Shown here piece by piece: positions 34,973 through 43,920 of a stretch of DNA of 64,000 bases. The notes below the pieces were generated by a model. It saw nothing but the letters and a program-made list of their open reading frames with translations. It did no database searches and was not told the DNA's origin. Source of the stretch: an uncultured Stenotrophomonas sp. (lineage in GTDB: Bacteria; Pseudomonadota; Gammaproteobacteria; Xanthomonadales; Xanthomonadaceae); assembly GCF_945952405.1 (NCBI RefSeq), contig NZ_CAMFIA010000013.1, forward strand, positions 46,763-110,762, given 5' to 3'. The translations under genes were made by a program, and so were the position numbers. The number at the start of each line of letters is the position of its first letter. Position 1 is the stretch's first letter.

Positions 34973-36052
34973 ATGAACGCGCCCGCCCTTTCCCCCTGGT
35001 CCCTGCCCGCCCTGCGCCAACGCTGGCAACCCCGCCTGCCCGGCCTGCTGCTGGTCGGCCTGGTCGCCGCGGCATCGCTGTACCTGGCCGAGCTGCCGTG
35101 GCTGCAGGCACACGGGCTGAGCGCACTGACCGTGGCCATCGTCGCCGGCATCGTGGTCGGCAACACCGTCTATCCGCGGCTGGCACCGGCCAGTGCGGCC
35201 GGTGTCGGTTTCTCCAAGCACTGGCTGCTGCGCGCCGGCATCGTGCTGTATGGCCTGCGCCTGACCTTCCAGGACATCGGCCATGTCGGCGTCAGCGGTG
35301 TGCTGATGGATGTGCTGGTGGTCGCCAGCACCTTCGGCCTGGCCTGCTGGCTGGGCGTGCGGGTATTCCGGATGGAACGCGAGGCGGCGATGCTGATCGG
35401 TGCCGGCAGTGCGATCTGCGGTGCGGCCGCGGTGATGGCGGCCGAACCGGTGGTGCGGGGCCGAGCGGCACAGGTCACCGTGGCGGTGTCGACGGTGGTG
35501 GTGTTCGGCACGCTGGCGATGTTCCTGTATCCGGCCCTCTATGCGCTGGTGCAGTCGCACGGCTGGCTGGCCATGGACGCGCGCCAGTACGGCCTGTTCA
35601 CCGGCGCAACCGTGCACGAAGTGGCACAGGTGGTGGCCGCCGGGCGCGCGGTCAACGAAGCGGCCGCCGATACCGCCGTGATCACCAAGATGGTGCGGGT
35701 GATGCTGCTGGCGCCGTTCCTGGTTGCACTGTCGCTGTGGCTGGCACGCGGTGGCAAGGCCGGTGCGGACGGCAGCAAGGCGCGCATCGTGGTGCCGTGG
35801 TTCGCCTTTGGATTCGTGGCGGTGGCCGGGCTGAACTCGTTGCAGCTGCTGCCGGCCGGGCTGCATGCCGGGCTGGTGCAGCTGGACACCGTGCTGCTGG
35901 CCATGGCGATGGCGGCACTGGGCCTGACCACCCACGTCTCGGCATTGCGCCAGGCGGGCCTGAAGCCGCTGCTGCTGGCCCTGATCCTGTTCGCCTGGCT
36001 GCTGTTCGGCGGCCTGGCCATCCACCAGGGCGTGCTGGCGGTACTGGGCTGA
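34973..36052 (+). CDS. yeiH: YeiH-family transporter, putative sulfur oxyanion exporter
   Basis: A 359-residue membrane protein with about ten helices, of the UPF0324/YeiH family. Conserved motifs seen are AIVAGIVVGNTVYP, GAGSAICGAAAVMA and FTGATVHEVAQVVAAG. The family is annotated as putative sulfate/sulfite exporters; direct transport evidence is thin. Its divergent LysR partner supports a role in sulfite or related stress. The start at 34973 has no strong Shine-Dalgarno sequence. Confidence 0.88.
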   Translation: MNAPALSPWSLPALRQRWQPRLPGLLLVGLVAAASLYLAELPWLQAHGLSALTVAIVAGIVVGNTVYPRLAPASAAGVGFSKHWLLRAGIVLYGLRLTFQDIGHVGVSGVLMDVLVVASTFGLACWLGVRVFRMEREAAMLIGAGSAICGAAAVMAAEPVVRGRAAQVTVAVSTVVVFGTLAMFLYPALYALVQSHGWLAMDARQYGLFTGATVHEVAQVVAAGRAVNEAAADTAVITKMVRVMLLAPFLVALSLWLARGGKAGADGSKARIVVPWFAFGFVAVAGLNSLQLLPAGLHAGLVQLDTVLLAMAMAALGLTTHVSALRQAGLKPLLLALILFAWLLFGGLAIHQGVLAVLG

Positions 36053-36126
36053 GCGATCCCTCCCGCTTGCCGAATCCATCCGCAGGCCGTAAAAGAACGC
36101 CCCCTGCGCTGCCCCCCTTGGGCGAC

Positions 36127-36669
36127 ATGACCCTCCATCACCTTCCGAGCTTCCGCTACCACCCGGACCCGGTTGCGACCGGCAACGTGGCGCCCTCCAC
36201 CGCGACCTGCAGGGTCTGCCAGCAGGCGCGTGGATACGTGTACCTGCGCGACGCCATCCACGCCGGGCGCGGAGATTACTCGGAACAGATCTGCCCCTGG
36301 TGCATTGCCGACGGCAGTGCGGCCTCGGCGTTGAATGTGGCGTTTGCCTGCTGCCTGGACCTCAACGGAAGCGTGCCCGACATCGCGCTGGAAGAACTGT
36401 CCCTGCGCACGCCCGGCTACGTCAGTTTCCAGGGGGAAACGTGGCTGGCGCATTGCAACGACGTCTGCCGCTTCCTGGGCGACGCCACCCTGGCGCAGGT
36501 GGCGCAGGCCTCGGCGGCGAGCATCGCGGCATGGTGCGCGGCCAACGATGCCGACGAGGCGGTCTGGAGGGATCTGGCCAGCGACTACGCGCCCGGAGCA
36601 GATATCGGCTTCCATACGTTCGAGTGCCTGCACTGTGGCCTGATTCAGTTCCATATCGACTCGGCCTGA
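36127..36669 (+). CDS. cbrC: CbrC family protein (UPF0167)
   Basis: A 180-residue cytosolic protein. It has cysteine pairs CRVC, CPWC and CLHC, suggesting metal binding, and the family landmarks FRYHPDP, SEQICPWCIADGSAA and GYVSFQGETWLAHCNDVC. In E. coli cbrC belongs to the CreBC regulon and gives tolerance to colicin E2; the biochemical role is unknown. The ATG at 36127 starts the family-type N-terminus MTLHHLPSFRYHPDP; the same frame stays open far into yeiH, but that part is a shadow. It lies 74 bases after yeiH. Confidence 0.85.
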   Translation: MTLHHLPSFRYHPDPVATGNVAPSTATCRVCQQARGYVYLRDAIHAGRGDYSEQICPWCIADGSAASALNVAFACCLDLNGSVPDIALEELSLRTPGYVSFQGETWLAHCNDVCRFLGDATLAQVAQASAASIAAWCAANDADEAVWRDLASDYAPGADIGFHTFECLHCGLIQFHIDSA

Positions 36670-36713
36670 GCCTTTTCCTGCGCGTTGGCAACATGGATCG
36701 TTAGACTTGAGGC

Positions 36714-36986
36714 ATGCCCGCCTCCCCCACCCTGCTGGGGATCCCGTTGCCACTGCTGGACGATCGCTACGGGCCGGGCAACGCCGACGAAGCCGAAGAC
36801 ACGTTGATCGGGATCGTGCAGGCGGAGATGGGCACGCAGGCGACCTGTTCGTTCGACGTTGACACGCGGCACCCCAACCCGTGGTTCCACCAGCTGCTGC
36901 TGGAACCCCGGGTCGCCGGAAAAGCGGCCAGCCCGGAGCAGTTGCAGGCGATGAGCGCACAGCTGGTGGCCATCGGGCTGGGCTGA
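36714..36986 (+). CDS. Hypothetical 90-residue protein
   Basis: A small ORF starting MPASPTLLGIPLPLLDD with GAGG a few bases before the ATG. It is acidic and has no membrane segment, signal or recognisable motif. It fits neatly between cbrC (44 bases before) and dbpA (106 bases after) on the same strand, and the strand opposite has only shorter alternatives. Function unknown; whether it is expressed is uncertain. Confidence 0.5.
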   Translation: MPASPTLLGIPLPLLDDRYGPGNADEAEDTLIGIVQAEMGTQATCSFDVDTRHPNPWFHQLLLEPRVAGKAASPEQLQAMSAQLVAIGLG

Positions 36987-37081
36987 GCGGCGGACAGTGC
37001 CGTCCACGCAGGCTGTGGACCTGCTGGATCGCAGACCCTGCGTGGATGAAGAAGGCCCGGGGGACCCGCCTTCGGGACGGG

Positions 37082-37087
37082 TACAAT
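37082..37087 (+). promoter_or_regulatory. TACAAT directly before dbpA
   Basis: A good -10 hexamer whose expected transcript start falls on or next to the dbpA ATG (37093), suggesting a leaderless mRNA. No clear -35 box. Confidence 0.4.
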
Positions 37088-37092
37088 GCGCC

Positions 37093-38469
37093 ATGACTGA
37101 CTTCTCGACCCTGCCGCTGAGCCCGGCCCTGCAGCCCGGCCTGGACGCCCTCGGCTACACCACCCTCACCCCCGTGCAGGCCCAGAGCCTGCCGGCCATC
37201 CTTGATGGCCGCGATGTGATCGCACAGGCGCCGACCGGCAGCGGCAAGACCGCCGCCTTCGGTCTGGGCCTGCTGCAGTCCATCGACCCCAGCCTGATCC
37301 GCGTGCAGGCGCTGGTGCTGTGCCCGACCCGCGAACTGGCCGACCAGGTCGGCAAGCAGATCCGCAAGCTGGCGACCGGCATCCCCAACCTGAAGCTGCT
37401 GCTGCTGGTTGGCGGCGTGCCGCTGGGCCCGCAGCTGGCGTCGCTGGAAGGCCATGATCCGCACGTGGTGGTCGGCACGCCCGGCCGCGTGCAGGAACTG
37501 GCGCGCAAGCGCGCACTCAACCTGGGTGCGGTACGCACGCTGGTGCTGGACGAAGCCGACCGCATGCTCGACATGGGCTTCGAGGAACCGATCCGCGAGA
37601 TCGCCGGCCGCACCCACAAGGACCGCCAGAGCCTGCTGTTCTCCGCGACCTTCCCCGACAGCATCCGCGCGATGGCGCGCGATCTGCTGCGCGACGCGGT
37701 GGAAGTGACCGTGGAAGGCGCCGACCAGGCACCGGCCATCCGCCACCTGTTCTGCGAGGTCGAGCCGGCCCACCGCCAGAAGGCGCTGGCCGGCCTGCTG
37801 CTGAAGTACACCCCGGAATCGGCGGTGGTGTTCTGCAACACCCGCAAGGACGTGGACGAAGTAGCCAATTCGCTGCAGCAGTTCGGCTTCTCCGCACTGG
37901 CCCTGCATGGCGACATGGAGCAGCGCGATCGTGAGGAAGTGCTGCTGCTGCTGGCCAACCGCAGCTGCAACGTGCTGGTGGCCAGCGACGTTGCCGCGCG
38001 TGGCCTGGACGTGGAAGAGCTGGCGGCGGTGATCAACTACGAACTGCCGACCGACGTGGAGAGCTACCAGCATCGCGTGGGCCGTACCGGCCGCGCCGGT
38101 GCCAGCGGCCTGGCGATCAGCCTGGTCGCCGGACGTGAGAAGACCCGTGCCGAAGCGATCGAAGCCCAGCGTGGTGAACCGCTGGAGTGGCAGAAGACGC
38201 CGCTGGCGACCTCGCGCCCGGCCGAACTGCCGCAGGCCGCGATGCGCACCCTGCGCATCGACGGCGGCAAGACCGACAAGCTGCGCCCGGGCGACATCCT
38301 CGGCGCACTGACCGGTGACGCCGGACTGTCGAGCAAGTTCATCGGCAAGATCGCGATCTTCCCGACCCGCTCCTACGTGGCGATCGCCCGCGAGCAGGCC
38401 AACAAGGCCGTGGCCAGGCTGGAAGCCGGCAAGATCAAGGGCCGTCGCTTCCGCGTGCGGATGATGTAA
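37093..38469 (+). CDS. dbpA: DEAD-box RNA helicase DbpA
   Basis: A 458-residue helicase. Motifs in order: Q region (LTPVQAQSLPAI), Walker A APTGSGKT, PTRELA, TPGR, DEAD (LDEADRML), SAT (FSATFP), and HRVGRTGRAG. The C-terminal 75 residues form the DbpA-type RNA-binding domain (LRPGDILGALTGDAGL, IGKIAIFPTRSYVAI) that targets 23S rRNA hairpin 92, so the protein acts in large-subunit assembly. No Shine-Dalgarno sequence precedes the ATG at 37093. Confidence 0.95.
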   Translation: MTDFSTLPLSPALQPGLDALGYTTLTPVQAQSLPAILDGRDVIAQAPTGSGKTAAFGLGLLQSIDPSLIRVQALVLCPTRELADQVGKQIRKLATGIPNLKLLLLVGGVPLGPQLASLEGHDPHVVVGTPGRVQELARKRALNLGAVRTLVLDEADRMLDMGFEEPIREIAGRTHKDRQSLLFSATFPDSIRAMARDLLRDAVEVTVEGADQAPAIRHLFCEVEPAHRQKALAGLLLKYTPESAVVFCNTRKDVDEVANSLQQFGFSALALHGDMEQRDREEVLLLLANRSCNVLVASDVAARGLDVEELAAVINYELPTDVESYQHRVGRTGRAGASGLAISLVAGREKTRAEAIEAQRGEPLEWQKTPLATSRPAELPQAAMRTLRIDGGKTDKLRPGDILGALTGDAGLSSKFIGKIAIFPTRSYVAIAREQANKAVARLEAGKIKGRRFRVRMM

Positions 38470-38530
38470 CGGAGGGGTCCGCAGAGTCGGGCCCTGCTCG
38501 ACTCTGCGGGTACAGCGCGCGGCAACAGCG

Positions 38531-38650
38531 GTGCCAACCAAGGTTGGCGACTACCGGATGGGCACCCGGCGCTCTGGTAGCTGCCAACCTTGGTTGGCAC
38601 GCACGGATGGGCATCCTGCGCTCTGGTAGGTGCCAACCTTGGTTGGCACG
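38531..38650. repeat. Three GTAG-type palindromes, two in 49-base tandem
   Basis: Units at 38531-38555 (reverse), 38576-38600 and 38625-38649, each forming a TGCCAACCTTGGTTGGCA-type hairpin. The second and third lie in a direct repeat of period 49 (starting at 38569 and 38618). They occupy the space between the convergent dbpA and apt genes; no T-rich terminator is seen there. Confidence 0.8.
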
Positions 38651-38673
38651 CACGGATGGGCCCGTGGCCCGGC

Positions 38674-39210
38674 TCAGAACACCAGTTCGGTATGCAGCGG
38701 CAGATCCGCTTCCCAGCGTGCGCGGCCGCCGAGGCCGTCCAGTTCCACCAGCACGCCCGCCCCGACCACCTCGACGCCCAGGCGGCGCACCAGCGACAGC
38801 GCTGCGACCAGCGTGCCGCCGGTGGCCAGCACGTCGTCGATGATCGCTACACGGGCACCGGCCGGCAGCGCATCGGCATGCACTTCGATGCAGTCGCTAC
38901 GGTATTCCAGGGTGTACTCCTCGCGCAGCACCTGGCCCGGCAGCTTGCCCGGCTTGCGCACCGGCACGAAGCCCACGCCCAGCTCCAGCGCCATCGCAGC
39001 ACCGAGGATGAAGCCGCGCGATTCGATGCCGACCACCGCGTCCAGCTTCTGCTCGCGCCAACGGTCGGCCATCGCGGTGATCGCACCACGGAAGTCCTCG
39101 CCGTGGGCGAGCAGCGGCATGATGTCCTTGAACAGGATGCCGGGCTTGGGGAAGTCGGCGATGTCGCGCAGGCGGGAGGCCCACTGCGGAGCGACGAGGG
39201 CGTCGGTCAT
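38674..39210 (-). CDS. apt: Adenine phosphoribosyltransferase
   Basis: A 178-residue purine-salvage enzyme that makes AMP from adenine and PRPP. Landmarks are [15 protein letters not shown] near the N-terminus, [14 protein letters not shown], and the PRPP-binding [13 protein letters not shown]. The ATG at 39210 was preferred; an upstream ATG at 39237 would add nine residues. The open frame further upstream only covers repeats. Transcribed alone between repeat clusters. Confidence 0.95.
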   Translation of the reverse strand: MTDALVAPQWASRLRDIADFPKPGILFKDIMPLLAHGEDFRGAITAMADRWREQKLDAVVGIESRGFILGAAMALELGVGFVPVRKPGKLPGQVLREEYTLEYRSDCIEVHADALPAGARVAIIDDVLATGGTLVAALSLVRRLGVEVVGAGVLVELDGLGGRARWEADLPLHTELVF

Positions 39211-39296
39211 GTCACATTGGCTATCTGATGGCGGCATAGGGTACCCGTTCCGGGCGCCGCCTGCCTGACGGGGGTATCGGCCGGGCTGCGCACGGC

Positions 39297-39458
39297 ACCT
39301 GCAGAGGCCACCCGCAAGCAGAAGCGAAAGCAGAATCTCTCGTAGATCCACGCCATGCGTGGATCTCCTGCAGCCCCACACCGCCCCGCCAACCCACCGG
39401 ATCCAGCGTCTGCTCTGGCTGTTGCGCTGGCCTCTGCCGGTGCAGGGCGCAGCCCTGC
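39297..39458. repeat. Composite intergenic repeat cluster
   Basis: Holds a CTGCAGAGGCCAC segment (39299), the 23-base GTAG palindrome (39342-39364), and in reverse orientation the GCAGAGGC segment plus the 17-base palindrome GCAGGGCGCAGCCCTGC (39442-39458, also at 49313-49329 and 49700-49716). Lies between apt and selO on the same strand. Confidence 0.7.
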
Positions 39459-39470
39459 AAAAGACCGCCC

Positions 39471-41036
39471 TCAGGAACTGCAGGACAGCATCGAGCAACC
39501 TGCACGGTTGTCCGCCCAGGCCGGGCGCTTGCCAGCGAAGTGCTCCAGCCCCGCACGCTCCGTGTAGGGGTCGCGCAGCACCTGCTGAAGCGCATGCACG
39601 CCCCCCAGGTCGCCCTGCTCGGCGCGGTCGATGGCCTCCTGTGCCAGCCAGTTGCGCAGCACGTACAGCGGATTGGCCGCGGCCATCTTCGCCATTCGCT
39701 CGTGAGCGCGCAGCGGATCGGCCTGCACGCGCGCGGCGTAGTCCTGCAGCCAGTGCTGCAACGGTGCCTGCAGCGCCTGCCGGCGCGTCTGGTCGTAGTA
39801 GACCGCATCCAGCACCGCGGCATCGGGTGCGCTCGGATCGATGCGCATCAACGCGCGCCAGGCCAGGATCATGTCCATGCCACCGTCCTGCATCAGCTGC
39901 TGCCAGCGCTGGTAGAGCTGCAGGTCATCGTCATTGGCAGCGGCCAGGCCAAGCTTGGCCGCCGCGTCGCGGCGCGTGCAGGCCACGAACGTGGCCTGGT
40001 AGGCGGCCAGGCCGGCCTGCAGCGGAGCCACGTCGGCAAACAGTGGCGACAGTGCCTGCGCCAACCGGCTTAGATTCCAGTACGCCACCTGCGGCTGGGT
40101 ACCGAAACGGTAGCGGCGGCCCTGCGCATCGGTGGTGTTCGGCGTCCAGTCCGGGTCGAAATCCTCGACCCAGCCGTAGGGGCCGTAATCCAGCGTGAGG
40201 CCCAGCACGGACAGGTTGTCGGTGTTCATCACACCGTGCACGAAGCCGACGCGCATCCAGTGCGCGATCATCTCGGCGGTGCGCACCGCGATCTGCGCGA
40301 ACCAGTCGCCATGGAGCGCCTCGCCCTGCCCTTCCAGTTCCGGGAAATCACGTGCGATGCAGGCTTCCACCAGCTGCTGCAGCAACGCGGTCTCACCGCG
40401 CGATGCGGGCAGTTCGAACGAGCCGAAACGCAGGAACGACGGCGACACCCGGCACACGATGGCACCAGGCTCGGCGCGCGGATGGCCGTCGTAGAACATG
40501 TCGCGCACCACATCCTCGCCGGTACCGACCAGCGACAACGCGCGCGTGGTCGGCACGCCGAGATGGTGCATCGCCTCGCTGCACAGGAACTCGCGGATCG
40601 ACGACCGCAGCACGGCGCGGCCATCAGCGCCCCGCGAATACGGCGTCGGGCCGGCGCCCTTCAACTGCAGCTCCCAGTGCCGGCCGTCCGGCGCACGCAG
40701 CTCGCCCAGCGAAATGGCACGGCCATCCCCCAGCTGCCCGGCCCAGTGGCCGAACTGGTGCCCACCATAGTTGGCCGCCCACGGCTGCATGCCGGCATAC
40801 AGCGCATTGCCGCCGAACACCCGGGCGAAGCCTTCGCTGCCGACCTCAGCGGCATCGAAGCCCAGCAGCGTGGCAACCTCCGGTGACCAGGCCAACAGGG
40901 TCGGTGCCGCGACCGGGGTCGGCATCACCGATGACCAGGCCGCGCCCAGCACTTCACGGCGGCGCGGGCCGGATTCAGGGTCACCCGGCAGCGACTGCAG
41001 CAGGCGGTTGTCAAAATGGGGGCGGTGGGTATCCAT
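39471..41036 (-). CDS. selO: Protein adenylyltransferase SelO (YdiU)
   Basis: A 521-residue pseudokinase-fold enzyme that transfers AMP to hydroxyl side chains of proteins, including redox enzymes. The family signature [18 protein letters not shown] is present, with the DNLS loop in [19 protein letters not shown]. The C-terminus ends LSCSS, with Cys in the place of the selenocysteine of eukaryotic SelO. The ATG at 41036 ([11 protein letters not shown]) starts the normal N-terminus. It follows a glutathione S-transferase gene by 32 bases, so the pair is probably an oxidative-stress operon. Confidence 0.93.
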   Translation of the reverse strand: MDTHRPHFDNRLLQSLPGDPESGPRRREVLGAAWSSVMPTPVAAPTLLAWSPEVATLLGFDAAEVGSEGFARVFGGNALYAGMQPWAANYGGHQFGHWAGQLGDGRAISLGELRAPDGRHWELQLKGAGPTPYSRGADGRAVLRSSIREFLCSEAMHHLGVPTTRALSLVGTGEDVVRDMFYDGHPRAEPGAIVCRVSPSFLRFGSFELPASRGETALLQQLVEACIARDFPELEGQGEALHGDWFAQIAVRTAEMIAHWMRVGFVHGVMNTDNLSVLGLTLDYGPYGWVEDFDPDWTPNTTDAQGRRYRFGTQPQVAYWNLSRLAQALSPLFADVAPLQAGLAAYQATFVACTRRDAAAKLGLAAANDDDLQLYQRWQQLMQDGGMDMILAWRALMRIDPSAPDAAVLDAVYYDQTRRQALQAPLQHWLQDYAARVQADPLRAHERMAKMAAANPLYVLRNWLAQEAIDRAEQGDLGGVHALQQVLRDPYTERAGLEHFAGKRPAWADNRAGCSMLSCSS

Positions 41037-41068
41037 GCTGCTGGAGATGGGGGCGACCGGCGCCCGCC

Positions 41069-41758
41069 TCAATTGCCGCTCAGCGCCTGCAGCTGGCCGC
41101 CGTGCGCTTCGGCCCGCAGGTAGGCCGGTCGTTCACCGATGCGCTTGAGGAAACGGCGTAGCGCCGGCTTGTCATCCAGGCCGCCGCCTCGCGCCGCTGC
41201 AGCCTGGATCGGAAAGCTCATCTGGATATCGGCGGCACTGAAACGCTCGCCCGCAAACCACGGGCTTTCAGCCAGGCGCCGCTCCATCCAGTCCAGGTGC
41301 AGCCGCCGCTGCGGGCCGATGAAACCGCGCTCGGCCTTGTCGGCGATGCTGCGCGCGATTGGCCGCGCGAAGAACGGCATCGGCGCGTTGCGGATGCGGC
41401 CCATCACCAGGGTCAGCAGCAACGGCGGCATCGCCGAGCCTTCCGCGTAATGCAGCCAGTAGCGGTACGCGATGCGCTCGGTCCCCTCGGCAGGCATCGG
41501 CGAGGGCGACAGCAGGCGCTGGGTGTCGTAGCGATCGGCGAGGTAGTCGAGGATCGCGCCGGACTCGGCCAGCACCAGTTCACCGTCCTGCAGCACCGGT
41601 GACTTGCCGAGCGGATGCACCGCGCGCAGCTCCGGCGGCGCCAGCAGTGTCTTCGGATCGCGCGGGTAGCGGCGCAGTTCGTAGTCCAGGCCCAACTCCT
41701 CCAGCATCCACAGCACACGGAGTGAACGGGAGTTTTCCAGGTGATGGACGATGCGCAT
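41069..41758 (-). CDS. Glutathione S-transferase
   Basis: A 229-residue protein with a thioredoxin-like N-terminal domain (IVHHLENSRSLRVLWMLEELGLDYE split as usual; cis-Pro in GKSPVLQDGELVLAESGAI) and a helical C-terminal domain (FSAADIQMSFPI). The Ser in NSRS is the probable glutathione-activating residue. The ATG at 41758 gives the standard MRIVHHL start. Upstream of selO; the shared transcript suggests a role in redox protection, which is inference. Confidence 0.88.
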   Translation of the reverse strand: MRIVHHLENSRSLRVLWMLEELGLDYELRRYPRDPKTLLAPPELRAVHPLGKSPVLQDGELVLAESGAILDYLADRYDTQRLLSPSPMPAEGTERIAYRYWLHYAEGSAMPPLLLTLVMGRIRNAPMPFFARPIARSIADKAERGFIGPQRRLHLDWMERRLAESPWFAGERFSAADIQMSFPIQAAAARGGGLDDKPALRRFLKRIGERPAYLRAEAHGGQLQALSGN

Positions 41759-41853
41759 GAGGTCGATCCTTGGGGAGATGCGCATGCTACCGCGACGGAT
41801 GCATGCCCTTTGTAGAGTCGAGCATGGCGCGACGCTGCAGAACGGCGGGCAAT

Positions 41854-41884
41854 AAAAAACGCCGGAAGCTTTCGCTTCCGGCGT
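41854..41884 (-). terminator. Terminator of the csp gene
   Basis: An 11-base stem ACGCCGGAAGC/GCTTCCGGCGT with a four-base loop, followed by six Ts on the minus strand; 28 bases after the csp stop. Confidence 0.9.
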
Positions 41885-41911
41885 TCTGGCTACCCAAAGG
41901 CAGCAGACGGA

Positions 41912-42121
41912 TTAGACCGCCTGCACCTGGTCAGCCTGCATACCCTTCTGGCCCTGGACGGCGATGAAGGTGACCTTCTGGCCTTCCTGCAGGGTCTTGA
42001 AGCCGGTGCCCTGGATGGCACGGAAGTGCACGAACAGGTCCGGGCCGCTTTCCGGGGTGATGAAGCCGAAGCCCTTGGCGTCGTTGAACCACTTGACGGT
42101 GCCGGTCTGACGATCAGACAT
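41912..42121 (-). CDS. Cold-shock domain protein
   Basis: A 69-residue OB-fold protein with RNP1 KGFGFI and RNP2 DLFVHF, the CspA-family nucleic-acid chaperone. The start [14 protein letters not shown] at 42121 is canonical, with AGGAG before it. It is preceded by about 300 bases of non-coding DNA, in keeping with the long 5' leaders of csp mRNAs. Which paralogue it is cannot be said. Confidence 0.94.
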   Translation of the reverse strand: MSDRQTGTVKWFNDAKGFGFITPESGPDLFVHFRAIQGTGFKTLQEGQKVTFIAVQGQKGMQADQVQAV

Positions 42122-42423
42122 TTTACTAACTCCTGAAACACATGTTGAAAAAAATCGCAGCCACCGGGTATCGGGGCCGAGACTGAGTTGCAGGCGTTGG
42201 TAAAGCGGATCGATGAGCGGATCGTGAGATCAACTGCACCAGGCCACGATTCACGGTGACCCTAGCAAACACAGTGGGTCGAACGATACGCGTGTTTTCT
42301 GCAAAAAGCGATAGGCCGGACGTTCACGGGCAAGCCCCGGCCGCTAGGCGTCACAAGGGTTGGCAGCCGATCGAGGCTAACTCCGAGTCCCCATTCAGGT
42401 TTTTCCTACCCTACACTGGGTAA
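42122..42423. other. Non-coding region between csp and yaiI
   Basis: About 300 bases. I see an A-rich tract next to the csp start, a short direct repeat GCGGATCG (42205 and 42216), and a relatively A/T-rich patch near 42260-42310 where a csp promoter may lie, but no certain -35/-10 pair on the minus strand. The plus-strand -10 for yaiI is at the right end. No gene or GTAG repeat. Confidence 0.5.
42412..42417 (+). promoter_or_regulatory. TACACT directly before yaiI
   Basis: A -10-like hexamer; the expected transcript start is the A of the ATG at 42424, so a leaderless mRNA is possible. -35 not clear. Confidence 0.35.
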
Positions 42424-42912
42424 ATGACTGAAGCTGAAACCCAAGCTGAACCCGCCCTGCCCCGCATCTGGGTAGACGCAGACGCCTGCCCCACCGTCAT
42501 CCGCGACATCCTGTTCCGGGCCGCTGAACGGGTCGGAATCGAGCTGACCCTGGTCGCCAACCAGTGGATCCGCACCCCACCCTCACGCTGGCTGCGCTCG
42601 ATCCAGGTGCCGCAGGGCCTGGACGTGGCCGACAGTGCCATCGTCGAACGGGTCGCCGCCGGCGATCTGGTGGTCACCCAGGACATCCCGCTGGCTGCGC
42701 TGGTGCTGGAGAAGAAGGCGGTCGCGCTGAATCCACGCGGCCAGCTGTACACCCCGAACAACATGGCCGAGCGGCTGTCGATGCGCAATTTCATGGAAGA
42801 GCTGCGCGGCGCGGGGGTGCAGACCGGCGGCCCACCGCCGCTGGGGCCGCGTGACCGGCAGCTGTTCGCGGCCGAGCTCGACCGCTGGCTGGCGCGCCGT
42901 CCGGCCCGCTGA
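42424..42912 (+). CDS. yaiI: YaiI/YqxD family protein (UPF0178)
   Basis: A 162-residue protein of the DUF188 family. Landmarks are [16 protein letters not shown] at the N-terminus, [15 protein letters not shown] and [14 protein letters not shown]. The fold has been compared with PIN-type nucleases, and the conserved Asp residues (DADACP, TQDIPLA) would fit metal binding, but the function is unknown. It ends six bases before the convergent pseudouridine synthase gene. Confidence 0.9.
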   Translation: MTEAETQAEPALPRIWVDADACPTVIRDILFRAAERVGIELTLVANQWIRTPPSRWLRSIQVPQGLDVADSAIVERVAAGDLVVTQDIPLAALVLEKKAVALNPRGQLYTPNNMAERLSMRNFMEELRGAGVQTGGPPPLGPRDRQLFAAELDRWLARRPAR

Positions 42913-42918
42913 ACCACC

Positions 42919-43797
42919 CTAGCCGCGCGGCTCCGGCAGGCACAGGCGGCGCTGGCTGCTGAACCGTCGCCGCTCGCCGCTGAACGGGTCATCGAAGGCC
43001 AGCCCCTGCGCCAGCAGCTGCAAGGCGGCCTCAGCAACGGCCTCCGGCCGTGGCCGCAGCTGCGGATACAGGTCATCACCTTCGATCGGTGCGCCCAGCA
43101 TGGCCATGTGCACGCGCAGCTGGTGCTTGCGGCCGGTCTCTGGCCGCAGCCGGTACCGCCACAGCGCACCCTCGGCCTCGATCAGCTCGATCCGGCTGTA
43201 CGCATTCGGCTCGCCGGGCACTTCGGCCATGCGGAAGAACGGTTCGCCCGGCACCACGCGGCTATGCCGCTGCAACGGGAACGCCACGCCCGGCAGCGCG
43301 GGGGCAAGGGCTTCGTAGGTTTTCTCGATGCGCCGCTCGCGGAACAACCGCTGGTAGGCATCGCGCGAGTCCGGCTGGGTCGAGAACAGCACCAGCCCAG
43401 CGGTCAGCCGATCCAGCCGGTGCAGGGGCACCAGGTCGGCGTTGCCGGTCCGCGCGACCAGGCGCGCCAGCAGGGTTTCGCGGACATGCCGCCCGGCCGG
43501 GGTGACCGGCAGGAAGTGCGGCTTGTCGGCAACCAGCAGGTGCGCATCCTGATGGACGATGGTTTCGGCGAAGGGAATCACCGGCTCGTCGACCACTTCG
43601 CGGAAGTACTGGATCTCCAGCCCGACCTGCCACGGCATGTCCGGCGCCAGCGCCCTGCCCTGCGCGTCCTGCACCCGGCCACGGGCGAAGCGGTCCTGCC
43701 ACTGCGCGCGGTCGATGCGCGGGAAGCGCGCGCACAGCCCATCGAGCAGGCTGGGCCAGCGGCCGGGCGGCAGCTGCAACCGGCTTGGCAGGGTCAT
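42919..43797 (-). CDS. RluA-family pseudouridine synthase
   Basis: A 292-residue enzyme with the catalytic Asp in VPLHRLDRLTAGLVLF and the family motif RPETGRKHQLRVHMA. It turns uridine into pseudouridine in rRNA or tRNA; the target within the RluA/TruC/YqcB group cannot be read from the sequence. There is no S4 domain. The ATG at 43797 (MTLPSRLQLPPGRW) is preferred to the GTG or other start at 43872. Divergent from yaeQ. Confidence 0.88.
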   Translation of the reverse strand: MTLPSRLQLPPGRWPSLLDGLCARFPRIDRAQWQDRFARGRVQDAQGRALAPDMPWQVGLEIQYFREVVDEPVIPFAETIVHQDAHLLVADKPHFLPVTPAGRHVRETLLARLVARTGNADLVPLHRLDRLTAGLVLFSTQPDSRDAYQRLFRERRIEKTYEALAPALPGVAFPLQRHSRVVPGEPFFRMAEVPGEPNAYSRIELIEAEGALWRYRLRPETGRKHQLRVHMAMLGAPIEGDDLYPQLRPRPEAVAEAALQLLAQGLAFDDPFSGERRRFSSQRRLCLPEPRG

Positions 43798-43920
43798 CGG
43801 ATCCGCTCCTGCGGCAGGAAAGGAGACAAGCGTGCCACGTTGACGCTGCGCAGACAGCCCGGCAACGGACACCCCTGGAGCAAACCTCTATCATTGTCGT
43901 CTTTAGTCCACGGATCCCCC

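Noticed and set aside
35098-36669. 523-residue frame ending in CbrC
   Set aside because: Only the last 180 residues are real; the first part is an out-of-frame reading of yeiH.
36645-37094. 149-residue minus-strand frame over the 90-residue ORF
   Set aside because: It runs into the dbpA upstream region and cbrC end, has no ribosome site and no motif; the plus-strand ORF fits its neighbours better, though neither is certain.
35539-38541. 1000-residue minus-strand frame over yeiH, cbrC and dbpA
   Set aside because: Antisense to three supported genes; low-complexity product.
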